DNA of 14,501 nucleotides from DASROJ01 sp035646975 (GCA_035646975.1 DASROJ010000341.1:1-14501); one strand, 5' to 3'; positions 1 to 7,679 are shown, counted from the stretch's first letter. Numbers and translations are program-made. Notes: a model not told the origin generated them from the letters alone.

Positions 1-690
1 GTACCAGGGCGGTCCCCTGCGCCGGGGTCGTCGCCCCCTGCCTCCGAGCAGCAGCAGCCAGAGGATGGAGGGCACTCCACCGGCAAACAGAATCATCACC
101 ACCAGGAGGATCAACAGCTGAACACCGCCGCTGACGGCCGCACGGGGGACGCGGGAAGAGATTTTTCCGGTCAGCTCGAACTCGTAGTGCTTTGCCGTGA
201 GTTGCGCGAGACGTTCGACCAGATGCCGCAGACCCAGCGAGTAGTCACCGGACCTGAATCGCGGCAGCGCTTCTTCGTCGAGGAGCTCGCCTGCCAGTCC
301 GTCGGGGAGGTACTCTTCCACGCCGTACCCGTTTTCGATGCGCGCCTTCCTGTCGCCGACGGCCACCAGCACGAGAATGCCGCGATTGTCCTTCTTGTCG
401 CCGATTCCCCACTCCCGCCCCCAGCGCAGGGTCAGGTCCTCGAGACCCTCTCCTTCAAGCGACTTGATGGTGACAACGACGATGGCGACCTTGGACTTCT
501 CCCACACCTCGCGAGCAAGGTCCTCCATGGCTTTGCGGTCATCCTTGAGTATCACTCCGGCAAAGTCGTGCACCGCATGGTCGGTGCGCGGAGGAATGGT
601 GTAGGCCCAAACGCCCGGAACTGCGCAGGTCAGCAGCAGCGCCGCCGCGATCAGCAGCCCTGCGGGCCGGCGGACTCTTCCCCGAAGCAT
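1..690 (-). CDS. TPM-domain membrane protein, 3' end outside window
   Basis: The reading frame stays open for 230 codons from ATG (688-690) to the left edge, so the C-terminus is missing. Residues 1-29 form a signal peptide (basic start, LLIAAALLL core, cut near VWA/YT). Residues about 38-160 match the TPM fold (YgcG/Psb32/Rv2345-like): the segment NRGILVLVAVGDRKARIENG followed by YGVEEYLPD is the family hallmark. A hydrophobic segment (about 189-216) and a very basic GRGRRPRRR stretch follow, so the TPM domain should sit outside the cytoplasmic membrane with the tail inside. TPM domains have been linked to photosystem II repair in plants and to envelope functions in bacteria; the bacterial role is poorly defined. 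The ATG shares one base with the upstream TGA (TGATG) and has no clear ribosome site, so translational coupling to the preceding oxidoreductase gene is likely. The family is confident, the function is not. Confidence 0.85.
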   Translation of the reverse strand, partial: MLRGRVRRPAGLLIAAALLLTCAVPGVWAYTIPPRTDHAVHDFAGVILKDDRKAMEDLAREVWEKSKVAIVVVTIKSLEGEGLEDLTLRWGREWGIGDKKDNRGILVLVAVGDRKARIENGYGVEEYLPDGLAGELLDEEALPRFRSGDYSLGLRHLVERLAQLTAKHYEFELTGKISSRVPRAAVSGGVQLLILLVVMILFAGGVPSILWLLLLGGRGRRPRRRGPPWY

Positions 691-1685
691 CACAGGGGCA
701 GCCGAACGCCGCGCCCGGCCGCCCGTGCGCGCCGAAGCACCTCGATGCCCACCGAGACATCGTCGATCGCAAGCCCCAGGTTGGCACAGACGATCGTCTC
801 GTTCTCGCGCTCGCGGCCCGGCTTCAGGCCGGCCACGACCTCGCCGAGGTCTCCGAACAGCGGAGCCATGTCCGGGAAATAACAGGCCGAACGGGGATCG
901 AGGATCTGGGTGGTGTCATCGGTGAAAAACTTGTCTGCCCGCCGGAAGACTTCGGGCTTGACGTAGGAGCCATAGTCCAGCGGACAGAGAAATGCGCCCG
1001 GCTTCAGCCAGGCCCACTCGATGACGGGTCTCGGTTCGCGAAGAATCGGTCCGGCCGTGACGACGATGTCGGCGCCATGGACCGCGTCACGTGGTGACGT
1101 TGCCGCGAGAAACTCCACGCCGGGATAGGTGCGCGACATCTCGGAGATGTACGACTCGATGGCCTCGGGATGGATATCGTACGCGCGCACCCTGCGAAGC
1201 CCCGGCAGAACGCACCGCAGCGCCCTGAGGTTCGACCGGCCCTGCACGCCGCAGCCCAGGATCGCCAGCACCGATGAGTCGGACCGCGCCATGTGCCGCG
1301 CCGCCAGCGCCGTGGCTGCCCCCGTCCGTTCGGCGGTAATCCAGGCGGCGTCCATTACCGCCACCGGATACCCGGTGCCGGGGTCGTTGAGGATGAGCAG
1401 CCCGGCGATGTAGGGCAGGTTCTTTTCGCGGTTCGTTGGAAAGCCGCTGATCCACTTCAAGCCCGCGGCGCCGAGGGCGGGCACGAACGCGGGCATGGAG
1501 TGGATGAAGCAATCCGGCAGAGGGTGAATGTCCATCTTGGGGGGCATCTGCGTGTTGCCCGCTCCCTTTTCGCGAAACGCGGTGGAGAGCAGCTCGATGA
1601 TTTCCTCCATCGACGGCGCCACCGTCTCGACGTCCTGTCGGGCCAGATACAGAAGATGCAAGGAGCGCTCCGGTGACCTCGTCAT
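690..1685 (-). CDS. ornithine cyclodeaminase / mu-crystallin family NAD(P)-dependent oxidoreductase
   Basis: This 331-residue protein is typical in length for the OCD/mu-crystallin family (ornithine cyclodeaminase, archaeal alanine dehydrogenase, ketimine reductases, SbnB-like enzymes). The substrate-domain motif PPKMDIHP is at 48-55 and KWISGFPTN at 77-85. The family signature RTGAATALAARHMAR starts at R120. The Rossmann nucleotide loop GCGVQG is at 144-149, with an acidic residue (D170 in AYDIH) at the end of the second strand. D237 lies where the catalytic aspartate of OCD is expected, and the GLAIDDVSVG helix (304-313) returns to the N-terminal domain. These enzymes act in the cytoplasm on amino acids or cyclic imines; the actual substrate cannot be read here. 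GAGGA lies 9 bases before ATG 1685. The gene follows the permease gene after 49 bases and overlaps the TPM gene start by one base, so it belongs to the same operon. A lone TATACT at 1710-1705 could be an internal -10 but has no partner -35. Confidence 0.88.
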   Translation of the reverse strand: MTRSPERSLHLLYLARQDVETVAPSMEEIIELLSTAFREKGAGNTQMPPKMDIHPLPDCFIHSMPAFVPALGAAGLKWISGFPTNREKNLPYIAGLLILNDPGTGYPVAVMDAAWITAERTGAATALAARHMARSDSSVLAILGCGVQGRSNLRALRCVLPGLRRVRAYDIHPEAIESYISEMSRTYPGVEFLAATSPRDAVHGADIVVTAGPILREPRPVIEWAWLKPGAFLCPLDYGSYVKPEVFRRADKFFTDDTTQILDPRSACYFPDMAPLFGDLGEVVAGLKPGRERENETIVCANLGLAIDDVSVGIEVLRRARAAGRGVRLPL

Positions 1686-1734
1686 GAGGGGAATTCCTCG
1701 ATGCAGTATACGGAACCGCCCGTTCGGAGCATAC

Positions 1735-2970
1735 CTACTCGTATCGAAGAGCGTCGATCGGGTCGAGCGAGGAGGCCTTGCTGGCCGGATAGTAGCCGAA
1801 CACCATCCCCACCAGCCCCGAGAAGATCACCGAGACGCCGACGGCGCCCGTGGACAGGAGCATCGGCCAGTTGAAGAAGGTGGCCAGGCCGTACGAGACC
1901 GCCACACCGGCAATCACCCCGATGAGGCCCCCCACGGTGCTCAGCATGATCGACTCGGCGAGGAACTGCATCCGCACCTGGCTCTTGCGGGCGCCAAGGG
2001 CCACGCGCAACCCGATCTCCCGGGTGCGCTCGGTCACGCTCACCAGCATGATGTTCATGATGCCGATGCCACCCACCAGCAGCGACACGCCCGCGATGCT
2101 GCCCAGCAGCATCGTCATCGTCTGCTGCGTCTGCTTGGCAGTCTCGGCGAGGTCGGTCAGGTTGCGCACCTGGAAATCATCATCGCGGTCCGGGGTGATG
2201 TGATGTCGCTGCCGCAGGAGATTCGTGACCTGCTCTTCGGCCGTGGAGGCGGCGGCTGCGGAGACCGCCGACACCATGATGCGTTGGATATAGTTGATGG
2301 CCATGAGTTTTCGCTGGACGGTCGACCAGGGGAGAACGATCGTATCGTCCTGGTCCTGTCCCCATTGATTCTGGCCCTTGGGAACGAGCACTCCGACGAC
2401 CTGGAACGGCAGGTTGCGCACCCGGATCGTCTGGCCGACCGGATCCATCCCCGGGAACAGGTTGTCGACGACCGTCTTTCCGAGTACCGCCACGCGCGCC
2501 GCCGTGCGAACGTCGGCCTCCGTGAAAAACGCCCCCGACGCGAGGGACCAGTTTCGTATGAGCGGGAATGTCTCGGCGGAGCCTTCAGCCCGCGAGTTCC
2601 AGCTCTGGTTGCCAAAAACCAGGGGGGCGGAGGTCGACACGGTGGGGCTGGCCATCTTCACCGCGGGGCATTCCGCCAGGATCGCCTTGACGTCTTCGGC
2701 GGTGAGCGTGTTGACACTACCCGCCCCGCCCCGCGCGCCGCCGGTCTTGCTGCTGCCGGGCCAGACATAGAGGATATTGGAGCCCATGCTGGCGATGTCC
2801 GCCTGCACCTGCGCCTGGGCCCCCTGCCCCAGGCTGACCATTGCGATCACCGAGGCCACGCCGATGATGACGCCGAGCATCGTCAAGGTCGAGCGGACGC
2901 GATTGCGACCGAGCGCGGTGACGGCGATCCGCAATGTCCAGGCGAACGGCATCCTGTTCAATGAATTCAT
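1735..2970 (-). CDS. MacB/FtsX-family ABC transporter permease without its own ATPase domain
   Basis: This 411-residue inner-membrane permease has the four-helix MacB/LolC/YknZ plan: TM1 at about 28-47 (STLTMLGVIIGVASVIAMVS), a large periplasmic MacB_PCD domain at about 50-280, and TM2-TM4 in the last 130 residues. The cytoplasmic coupling loop ERTREIGLRVALGA follows TM2, and the protein ends in the family-typical DPIDALRYE. E. coli MacB carries an N-terminal ATPase in the same chain, while YknZ-type permeases use a separate ATPase; here neither a fused nor an adjacent ATPase is present. The ATG at 2970 overlaps the stop of the adaptor gene (ATGA) and GGAGG lies 12 bases upstream. The frame is open further upstream to 3210, but that stretch is out-of-frame adaptor sequence with no permease character, so 2970 is the start. 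Likely role: the permease of a tripartite or mechanotransmission-type exporter. Confidence 0.9.
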   Translation of the reverse strand: MNSLNRMPFAWTLRIAVTALGRNRVRSTLTMLGVIIGVASVIAMVSLGQGAQAQVQADIASMGSNILYVWPGSSKTGGARGGAGSVNTLTAEDVKAILAECPAVKMASPTVSTSAPLVFGNQSWNSRAEGSAETFPLIRNWSLASGAFFTEADVRTAARVAVLGKTVVDNLFPGMDPVGQTIRVRNLPFQVVGVLVPKGQNQWGQDQDDTIVLPWSTVQRKLMAINYIQRIMVSAVSAAAASTAEEQVTNLLRQRHHITPDRDDDFQVRNLTDLAETAKQTQQTMTMLLGSIAGVSLLVGGIGIMNIMLVSVTERTREIGLRVALGARKSQVRMQFLAESIMLSTVGGLIGVIAGVAVSYGLATFFNWPMLLSTGAVGVSVIFSGLVGMVFGYYPASKASSLDPIDALRYE

Positions 2971-4436
2971 GGTCGTCGACCGCCTCCCGTTCCGGACTTC
3001 GTCGCGGGTCGCGGGCCCACCGGGCTGCCGAACGGATTGGTGGGTCGAGCCTGCGTGTCGGCCGCGATGTTGCTGCCGGTGATCAGTAGCGCGCCCTCGT
3101 CGAGATCGCCCTGCATGACCTCGGAGAACGAGCCATCGCTGATGCCGATGCGCACGACACGCGGCTCGGGCTTGCCTGAGCCGCGCAGCCAGACGACGCG
3201 CGGGCGCCACCGCACCTTCTGTATCTGCGGGAAGCGCAGAACGCCGGCATCGCTGGCAATCGGGGAGGGCGCCTCGTCGGCCTGTCTTGCGGATGCCGGC
3301 GCCGGGTCCGGCACCTCCGGTGAGGAGACGGGCCCCTCGTGCGGCGCCTCCCCGCGCGCGGAGGCGAGCAGCTCGCGCTCGCGGCTCCTCGGGACGTCCG
3401 TGGGCCAGAACCGGAGAGCGGCGTTGGGTATCCGTACCGCGTTTTCGGACTCGGCCACCGTGAAGGTCGTGTTGGCGGTCATGCCGGGGCGCAGCTTCAA
3501 CTCGGGGTTGGCCACGTTGACGATGACGCTGTACGTGACAACGTTCTGGGTCACGACCGGGTTGAGGCGTATCTGATCGATGGCGCCGCGGAAAAACTCC
3601 CCGGGGAACGAGTCGACGCTGAAGGAAACCTGCGCATCGGCGCCGATGTGTCCGATGTCGGCTTCATCCACGTTGGCCACCACCTGCATCCGGGTGAGAT
3701 CGTTGGCGATCACGTAGAGCGTGGGGGCCGACAGGCTTGCGGCGACCGTCTGGCCGACGTCCACGTTGCGCGACACCACGACGCCGTCCACGGGTGATGT
3801 GATGACGGTGTAATCCAGGTTCACCTCGGCCAGCTTGACCGCGGCGGCGGCCTGCTTGACGCGCGCCCCCGCCTGCTCGATCGCCGCCTCGGCCGATTCG
3901 ACCTGGGCCTTCGCCTGCTTCACACGCGCCGAGGCGGATTCCTGGGCCACCTGGCTGGATTCCAGGTCGCGGGCGGACACCACGCCATCCTTCGACAGCT
4001 CGAGGGTTCGGACGTTCACACGCTGGGCATCCAGCAGCGTGGCTTCCGCCGCCTCGAGGTTCGCCTTCTGGTTGGACAGATCGGAGTGCGACGTGGACAG
4101 CCCGGCCCGCGCGTCCTCGAGGTCGGCACGGGCGCGCACCAGCGCCGCATCGAACGTGGCGGGATCGATGCGCGCGATCACCTGGCCCTTGCGGACAATC
4201 GAGTTGAAGTCGGCGTGGAGCGACTGGATGCGCCCGGTGACCTGGCTGCCCACCTGGACCGTCAGCACGGCCTGGAGCGTCCCGGTGGCGGAGATCGAAG
4301 TCTTTATCGTCCCGCGATCGGCCGTTGCGGTAATCCAGGAATCGGAGCGGGCCGAGGCAGGTCGAAGGAACGCGTATCCAACGACACACAACAGCACGAG
4401 TCCACCACCGAACAGATACCAGCGATTCCGTGTCAC
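2967..4436 (-). CDS. MacA/HlyD-family periplasmic adaptor (membrane fusion protein)
   Basis: This is a 489-residue adaptor from GTG 4436. An N-terminal anchor (WYLFGGGLVLLCVVGYAFL) is followed by a biotinyl-lipoyl half (about 60-92, TLQAVLTVQVGSQVTGRIQS), a long Ala/Glu/Gln-rich coiled-coil hairpin (about 95-205), the second lipoyl half (ITSPVDGVVVSRNVDVGQTV) and a beta-barrel. The stretch TLYVIANDLTRMQVVANVDE is characteristic of MacA. A Pro/Ala/Glu-rich segment of about 60 residues (RGEAPHEGPVSSPEVPDPAP region) then separates the barrel from the membrane-proximal domain (RVVRIGISDGSFSEVMQGD), and the C-terminus is a Gly/Pro/Arg-rich tail. GTG 4436 is chosen because GGGAG lies 9 bases before it and the anchor helix follows directly. 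A TTG at 4481 would overlap the peptidase gene by 20 bases but has only pyrimidines upstream. The gene is 25 bases after the M14 stop and overlaps the permease start by ATGA. It should link the permease to an outer-membrane channel that is not in the window. Confidence 0.88.
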   Translation of the reverse strand: MTRNRWYLFGGGLVLLCVVGYAFLRPASARSDSWITATADRGTIKTSISATGTLQAVLTVQVGSQVTGRIQSLHADFNSIVRKGQVIARIDPATFDAALVRARADLEDARAGLSTSHSDLSNQKANLEAAEATLLDAQRVNVRTLELSKDGVVSARDLESSQVAQESASARVKQAKAQVESAEAAIEQAGARVKQAAAAVKLAEVNLDYTVITSPVDGVVVSRNVDVGQTVAASLSAPTLYVIANDLTRMQVVANVDEADIGHIGADAQVSFSVDSFPGEFFRGAIDQIRLNPVVTQNVVTYSVIVNVANPELKLRPGMTANTTFTVAESENAVRIPNAALRFWPTDVPRSRERELLASARGEAPHEGPVSSPEVPDPAPASARQADEAPSPIASDAGVLRFPQIQKVRWRPRVVWLRGSGKPEPRVVRIGISDGSFSEVMQGDLDEGALLITGSNIAADTQARPTNPFGSPVGPRPATKSGTGGGRRP

Positions 4437-4461
4437 GACGACCGGCTCCCAGGGATACAAG

Positions 4462-7197
4462 TCATTGCTCGACCCCGCCAAAGGAAGGGGAGAAGACGAC
4501 GCTGTTGAGGAACATCCTGTTGAGCGATTCCCAGTACCCGCGGAAGTTCGGGTCGTCGGCGAACAGAATCACCCGGCCGCGCCCGCGCGGCTCTTCCACC
4601 AGGTAGGCGGTTCCGGCCAGCAGATCGATCGATTCCTGCCATGCGAATCCGGCAAGCCTCAGTCTCTCCCTGGATGAGAAGGTCACGACGTTGCGGCCCT
4701 CTTTGCTCGGCGAGAACGCCAGGTTCGAGTTCACCATCACAGCCCCCTCCGCGCCATACCCGAATCCTAGATACTGCGTGGGCTCGATCGCCACCCGGAG
4801 AATCGCCCCGGGGACCGTGTCGGGCAGCTGGTTGGTTTCGGCGGAGGCGTCGCCACCGGTCGCCGGTGTGTTTTCGTCGCTGCCGCCGGTCGGTCGGGCG
4901 CGCGGTTTGAACAGCCGGCGCGCCGTGGTCAGTCCCACGTCCTTGCCCGCGGCGAAGGACGATGCCCGCTTGAGGGTGACGAGCGTGCCGCCGCCCTCAA
5001 TCCAGGTCTTCAGCTTCCGGAGGCCTCCGGCGCCGAAGTACTCGACGTAGCCGGGAGATGCCGAGGCGTCCGGCAGGATGATGACATTGTATCTGGACAG
5101 ATCGGCATCGGGCAGGGAGGAGGGTCTGATGGGCGTATAGGGCAGTCCGTAGATGGATTCGAACATGTGACAGATGCTTCCGACGGACGAAGGGGCGACG
5201 GGGTCGCCGTAGGCGACGGCCACCCGTGGCATCTTGAGGGTCACGACACTGTTGCTGCCGAGGTCCGGACCGGAGTCGGTGAGCCCGGAGGAAACAGCAT
5301 AGAACGTCACGCCGAAGGTGGCCGCTTCCTTTTCGACGATCCTGGCGAGCGAGGCGGGATTGCTCCCCACCTTCAGGATGACGGAGCCCGCGGTGAACGC
5401 TTCCTCGCCGATCCGGAATGGTCTGCCGGCGATCTGGAGTCTCAGCCCGGTTCGGTTTGGATCGGACAGGTTCATGAGACTGACCATCGCCATCGCGGCG
5501 GCGTTGCTGTCGTACTTCAACAGATAGGCGTAGGGAGGCGCGGCTGGCCCGAGAGTCCTGACGCCCGGGACGGACTTCAGGCTTTCGGCGGTGACGCGGG
5601 TGGATCGGACGTGCAGGGAATCGGGTGTCCAGCAGGCCTCCGCCCCCGCGACGATGGGCAGGCTCCAGGAGGTCACGTCGTAGATGCCGGAATCCTCCTT
5701 GAGCCGTCGCCGCTCCAGCTCCTGCGCGATGAACCGATCGTCAAGGGACGGATCCATCTCCATCAATGCCGTGGCCAGTCGACCGGCGGGCTGACCGAGG
5801 TCGACGAAAAGCGTTCCGGCCGGAAACCGTCTCGTCTTCGATGCCGTCCCATCGTACGAGAATGCGTGAGCGGAGAACTCCTCGTCGGCGCGTCTCACCT
5901 CGACTCCCTGCGCCGAGAGCAGCGCCGCCAGTTTGAGCGCGGTGGCCGGTATCGTGGCCGGGATGATGAACGCCCTGGTCGGGCCGGTGCCGCCGACGGC
6001 GATCGCCTCTTTTCGAAATCCGTAGTAGTCGCGCAGCAGGGCCTCGCGATTGCTGGCCGCGGTGCGGACGGTCGCCAGTGACGAAGTCAGGTGGTGGCGC
6101 GCTGCCTCCTTGAGGGTCAGCCGCGATCCATCCTCACGCTCGATCGCCATCCCGCGGGGCGAGGCCTGCTCGTATGTCATGCCGATCGCTCCCTGGAGCG
6201 TCGGCCAGGAGTCTCCATATCCGGGATAGTAGTCGTCGAACGATTCTCCGGTGTAATACTCGAAGCCGGCGCGGTCGAAAGCGTCGGCGTTGGCTTTGCC
6301 GAAGACGCTCCACCACTTTCGAGTACTCCCGGGGATGTTCCTGTTGATCGGCTCTGACGGAGGCGCGAAGTAATATGTTGCGTTCGATGCCATCTCGTGG
6401 AGATCCACGTAAACCTGGGGCATCCACTCCTGAAAGGCGGCGACCCTGCCCTGGGTTTCCGGCTGCGTCTGGAAAAACCAGTCGCGGTTCAGATCGAACA
6501 GGTAGTGGTTGTAGCGCCCCCCGGGCCAGGGCGGATCGTGCTCCGCGGCCATCGGATCGGTCTTCGGTTCGGGGCCGGCGACCTGTCGTTCGTAGGTCAG
6601 GAACCTCTCGCGGCCGTCGGGATTCTGCAGAGGGTCGATGATGACGACGACCTCGTGCAGCATCCTCGAGGTCGCCTCGTCACGGGAGGCCGCGAGTTGA
6701 TAGGCGGCCGCCAGTGCCGCCTCGGTCGAGGAGTGCTCGTCGCCGTGAACGCTGTACGCGAGCCAGACGATCACCGGGTTCGAACGGATGATCTGCTCTG
6801 CGGCAGCCGCCGTCAGCCCTCTTGGATCGGACAGCCTGACCGACGCCGCCCGTATCTCCTCCAGCCGGGCCATGTTGTCCGGATGCGAGATGACCAGGTA
6901 TCGCAGGGCCCGGCCTTCATGCGTCTTGCCATAGGTGCGCTGGAAAACCCTGCCCGGGTCGCGTGAAAGGGCCTGCATGTAGGATTGCATCGCGGAGAAA
7001 TCGGTCATCCGATCGCCGAGCGAATAGCCGAGCACCCTTTCGGTGGTGGGAACGGTGGGGTCGATGTCGGCGACGGCAGGAAGGAGCGGCCGCGAGTCAT
7101 CCGGCCCGCTGGTTTGCGCGCGCGCCGGGTACGCGGGAAAGGTGCTGAGAAGGAAGACGACCAGAATCAGGCGCTGCCGGATCGGTCCACGACACAT
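4462..7197 (-). CDS. secreted M14-family zinc carboxypeptidase with C-terminal amidotransferase-like domain
   Basis: This 911-residue exported peptidase has a signal peptide at 1-27 (LILVVFLLSTF, cut near ARA/QT). The zinc motif H-x-x-E is HGDE at 151-154, followed by NPDGRERF (192-199). LNRDW at 236-240 supplies the Asn-Arg substrate pair, DLHEM holds the third zinc ligand (H267), and MTYEQ the catalytic Glu (E343). All M14 catalytic features are therefore present. From about 655 the protein has a second alpha/beta segment (PRVAVAYGD, NVIILPD, LKTWIEGGGTLVTL) that resembles the class I glutamine amidotransferase-like fold often found in large M14 proteins, without an evident Cys-His-Glu triad. 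A low-complexity insert rich in Gly, Thr and Asn lies near 770-800. M14 enzymes trim C-terminal residues from peptides; the substrate here is unknown. The ATG at 7197 lies 14 bases beyond the hup terminator and has only a weak AGG upstream. The gene is the first of the five-gene series. Confidence 0.9.
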   Translation of the reverse strand: MCRGPIRQRLILVVFLLSTFPAYPARAQTSGPDDSRPLLPAVADIDPTVPTTERVLGYSLGDRMTDFSAMQSYMQALSRDPGRVFQRTYGKTHEGRALRYLVISHPDNMARLEEIRAASVRLSDPRGLTAAAAEQIIRSNPVIVWLAYSVHGDEHSSTEAALAAAYQLAASRDEATSRMLHEVVVIIDPLQNPDGRERFLTYERQVAGPEPKTDPMAAEHDPPWPGGRYNHYLFDLNRDWFFQTQPETQGRVAAFQEWMPQVYVDLHEMASNATYYFAPPSEPINRNIPGSTRKWWSVFGKANADAFDRAGFEYYTGESFDDYYPGYGDSWPTLQGAIGMTYEQASPRGMAIEREDGSRLTLKEAARHHLTSSLATVRTAASNREALLRDYYGFRKEAIAVGGTGPTRAFIIPATIPATALKLAALLSAQGVEVRRADEEFSAHAFSYDGTASKTRRFPAGTLFVDLGQPAGRLATALMEMDPSLDDRFIAQELERRRLKEDSGIYDVTSWSLPIVAGAEACWTPDSLHVRSTRVTAESLKSVPGVRTLGPAAPPYAYLLKYDSNAAAMAMVSLMNLSDPNRTGLRLQIAGRPFRIGEEAFTAGSVILKVGSNPASLARIVEKEAATFGVTFYAVSSGLTDSGPDLGSNSVVTLKMPRVAVAYGDPVAPSSVGSICHMFESIYGLPYTPIRPSSLPDADLSRYNVIILPDASASPGYVEYFGAGGLRKLKTWIEGGGTLVTLKRASSFAAGKDVGLTTARRLFKPRARPTGGSDENTPATGGDASAETNQLPDTVPGAILRVAIEPTQYLGFGYGAEGAVMVNSNLAFSPSKEGRNVVTFSSRERLRLAGFAWQESIDLLAGTAYLVEEPRGRGRVILFADDPNFRGYWESLNRMFLNSVVFSPSFGGVEQ

Positions 7198-7210
7198 GAA
7201 TATTGGGCCT

Positions 7211-7241
7211 GAAAAAAGAAAAGGAGCGGCTGACCGCTCCT
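7211..7241 (-). terminator. intrinsic terminator of the HU gene
   Basis: Read on the minus strand, an 8-bp perfect stem (AGGAGCGG / CCGCTCCT) with a TCAG loop is followed directly by TTTCTTTTTTC. It begins 46 bases after the HU stop codon. The stem, tetraloop and T-tract are all present, so this is a strong rho-independent terminator. Its T-tract ends 13 bases before the M14 start codon. Confidence 0.9.
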
Positions 7242-7287
7242 CTTCGGGTTGGCTCTTTGGAACGACAGGGATGGGAGGCGGGGGAAT

Positions 7288-7572
7288 CTAGATCTTCTCC
7301 AACTCCCGCTTCAACTCCTTGCCCGGCGTAAAACGGGCCACCGTGCGCGCGGGGATATTGATCGGCTCACCGGTCTGGGGGTTTCTGCCCACTCGCGCTT
7401 TCCTCTTGCTGGCGGAAAACGTGCCAAAGCCGGAGATGGTAACCCTCTCGTTCTTCTTGAGGGAGGCCGTGATGCCGCTGATTACCGACTCGAGAGCACG
7501 TGCCGCCTGGGCCTTGGACACTTTGGGCCCCTGCTCCGCGAATATCCTTTCGATCAGATCCGCTTTGTTCAT
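7288..7572 (-). CDS. hup: HU/IHF-family DNA-binding protein
   Basis: This 94-residue nucleoid protein has the normal family length. It starts MNKADLIERIF and has the dimer helices at 1-40. The strand segment VTISGFGTFSASKRKARVGRNPQTGE leads into the DNA-binding arm, with the INIPAR motif containing the intercalating Pro, then FTPGKELK at the end. The spacing and the GRNPQTGE signature are those of the HU/IHF family. HU and IHF subunits cannot be separated safely from one sequence, but the MNKADLI start is HU-like. The start is 7572 because GGAGGTGA lies directly upstream (7584-7577); the frame extends to 7638 but the extra residues lack HU character. It is transcribed alone from its own promoter and closed by the terminator at 7211-7241. 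Confidence 0.95.
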   Translation of the reverse strand: MNKADLIERIFAEQGPKVSKAQAARALESVISGITASLKKNERVTISGFGTFSASKRKARVGRNPQTGEPINIPARTVARFTPGKELKRELEKI

Positions 7573-7595
7573 CCGTTCACCTCCCCGGGAGGAAA

Positions 7596-7642
7596 CTGGC
7601 CTTCGCCAGATGGGATGGAATGGGGCAACGCCAAGCATGGCG
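7596..7642 (-). promoter_or_regulatory. two small hairpins in the HU mRNA leader
   Basis: The leader between the HU promoter and start codon holds two perfect 5-bp hairpins: CGCCA-TGCT-TGGCG (7642-7629) and CTGGC-GAAG-GCCAG (7609-7596). The second ends 11 bases before the Shine-Dalgarno sequence. They could affect stability or translation; no known motif is recognised, and hairpins this small also occur by chance. Confidence 0.35.
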
Positions 7643-7679
7643 CAATGAGCGGGACTCCGAGGTTCGCCAAGCTATTTTC

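Noticed and set aside
1705..1710. TATACT on the minus strand before the oxidoreductase gene as an internal promoter
   Set aside because: No -35 at 16-18 bases and the gap to the permease gene is only 49 bases; a lone hexamer is weak evidence.
1528..2964. Open frame of 478 codons on the plus strand opposite the permease gene
   Set aside because: The translation is rich in His, Asp, Arg and Gly without any domain pattern, as expected from the antisense of a GC-rich gene; the permease on the other strand has clear family motifs.
2971..3210. N-terminal extension of the permease frame to 3210
   Set aside because: The residues are an out-of-frame reading of the adaptor gene; the ATG at 2970 fits the FtsX/MacB family start.
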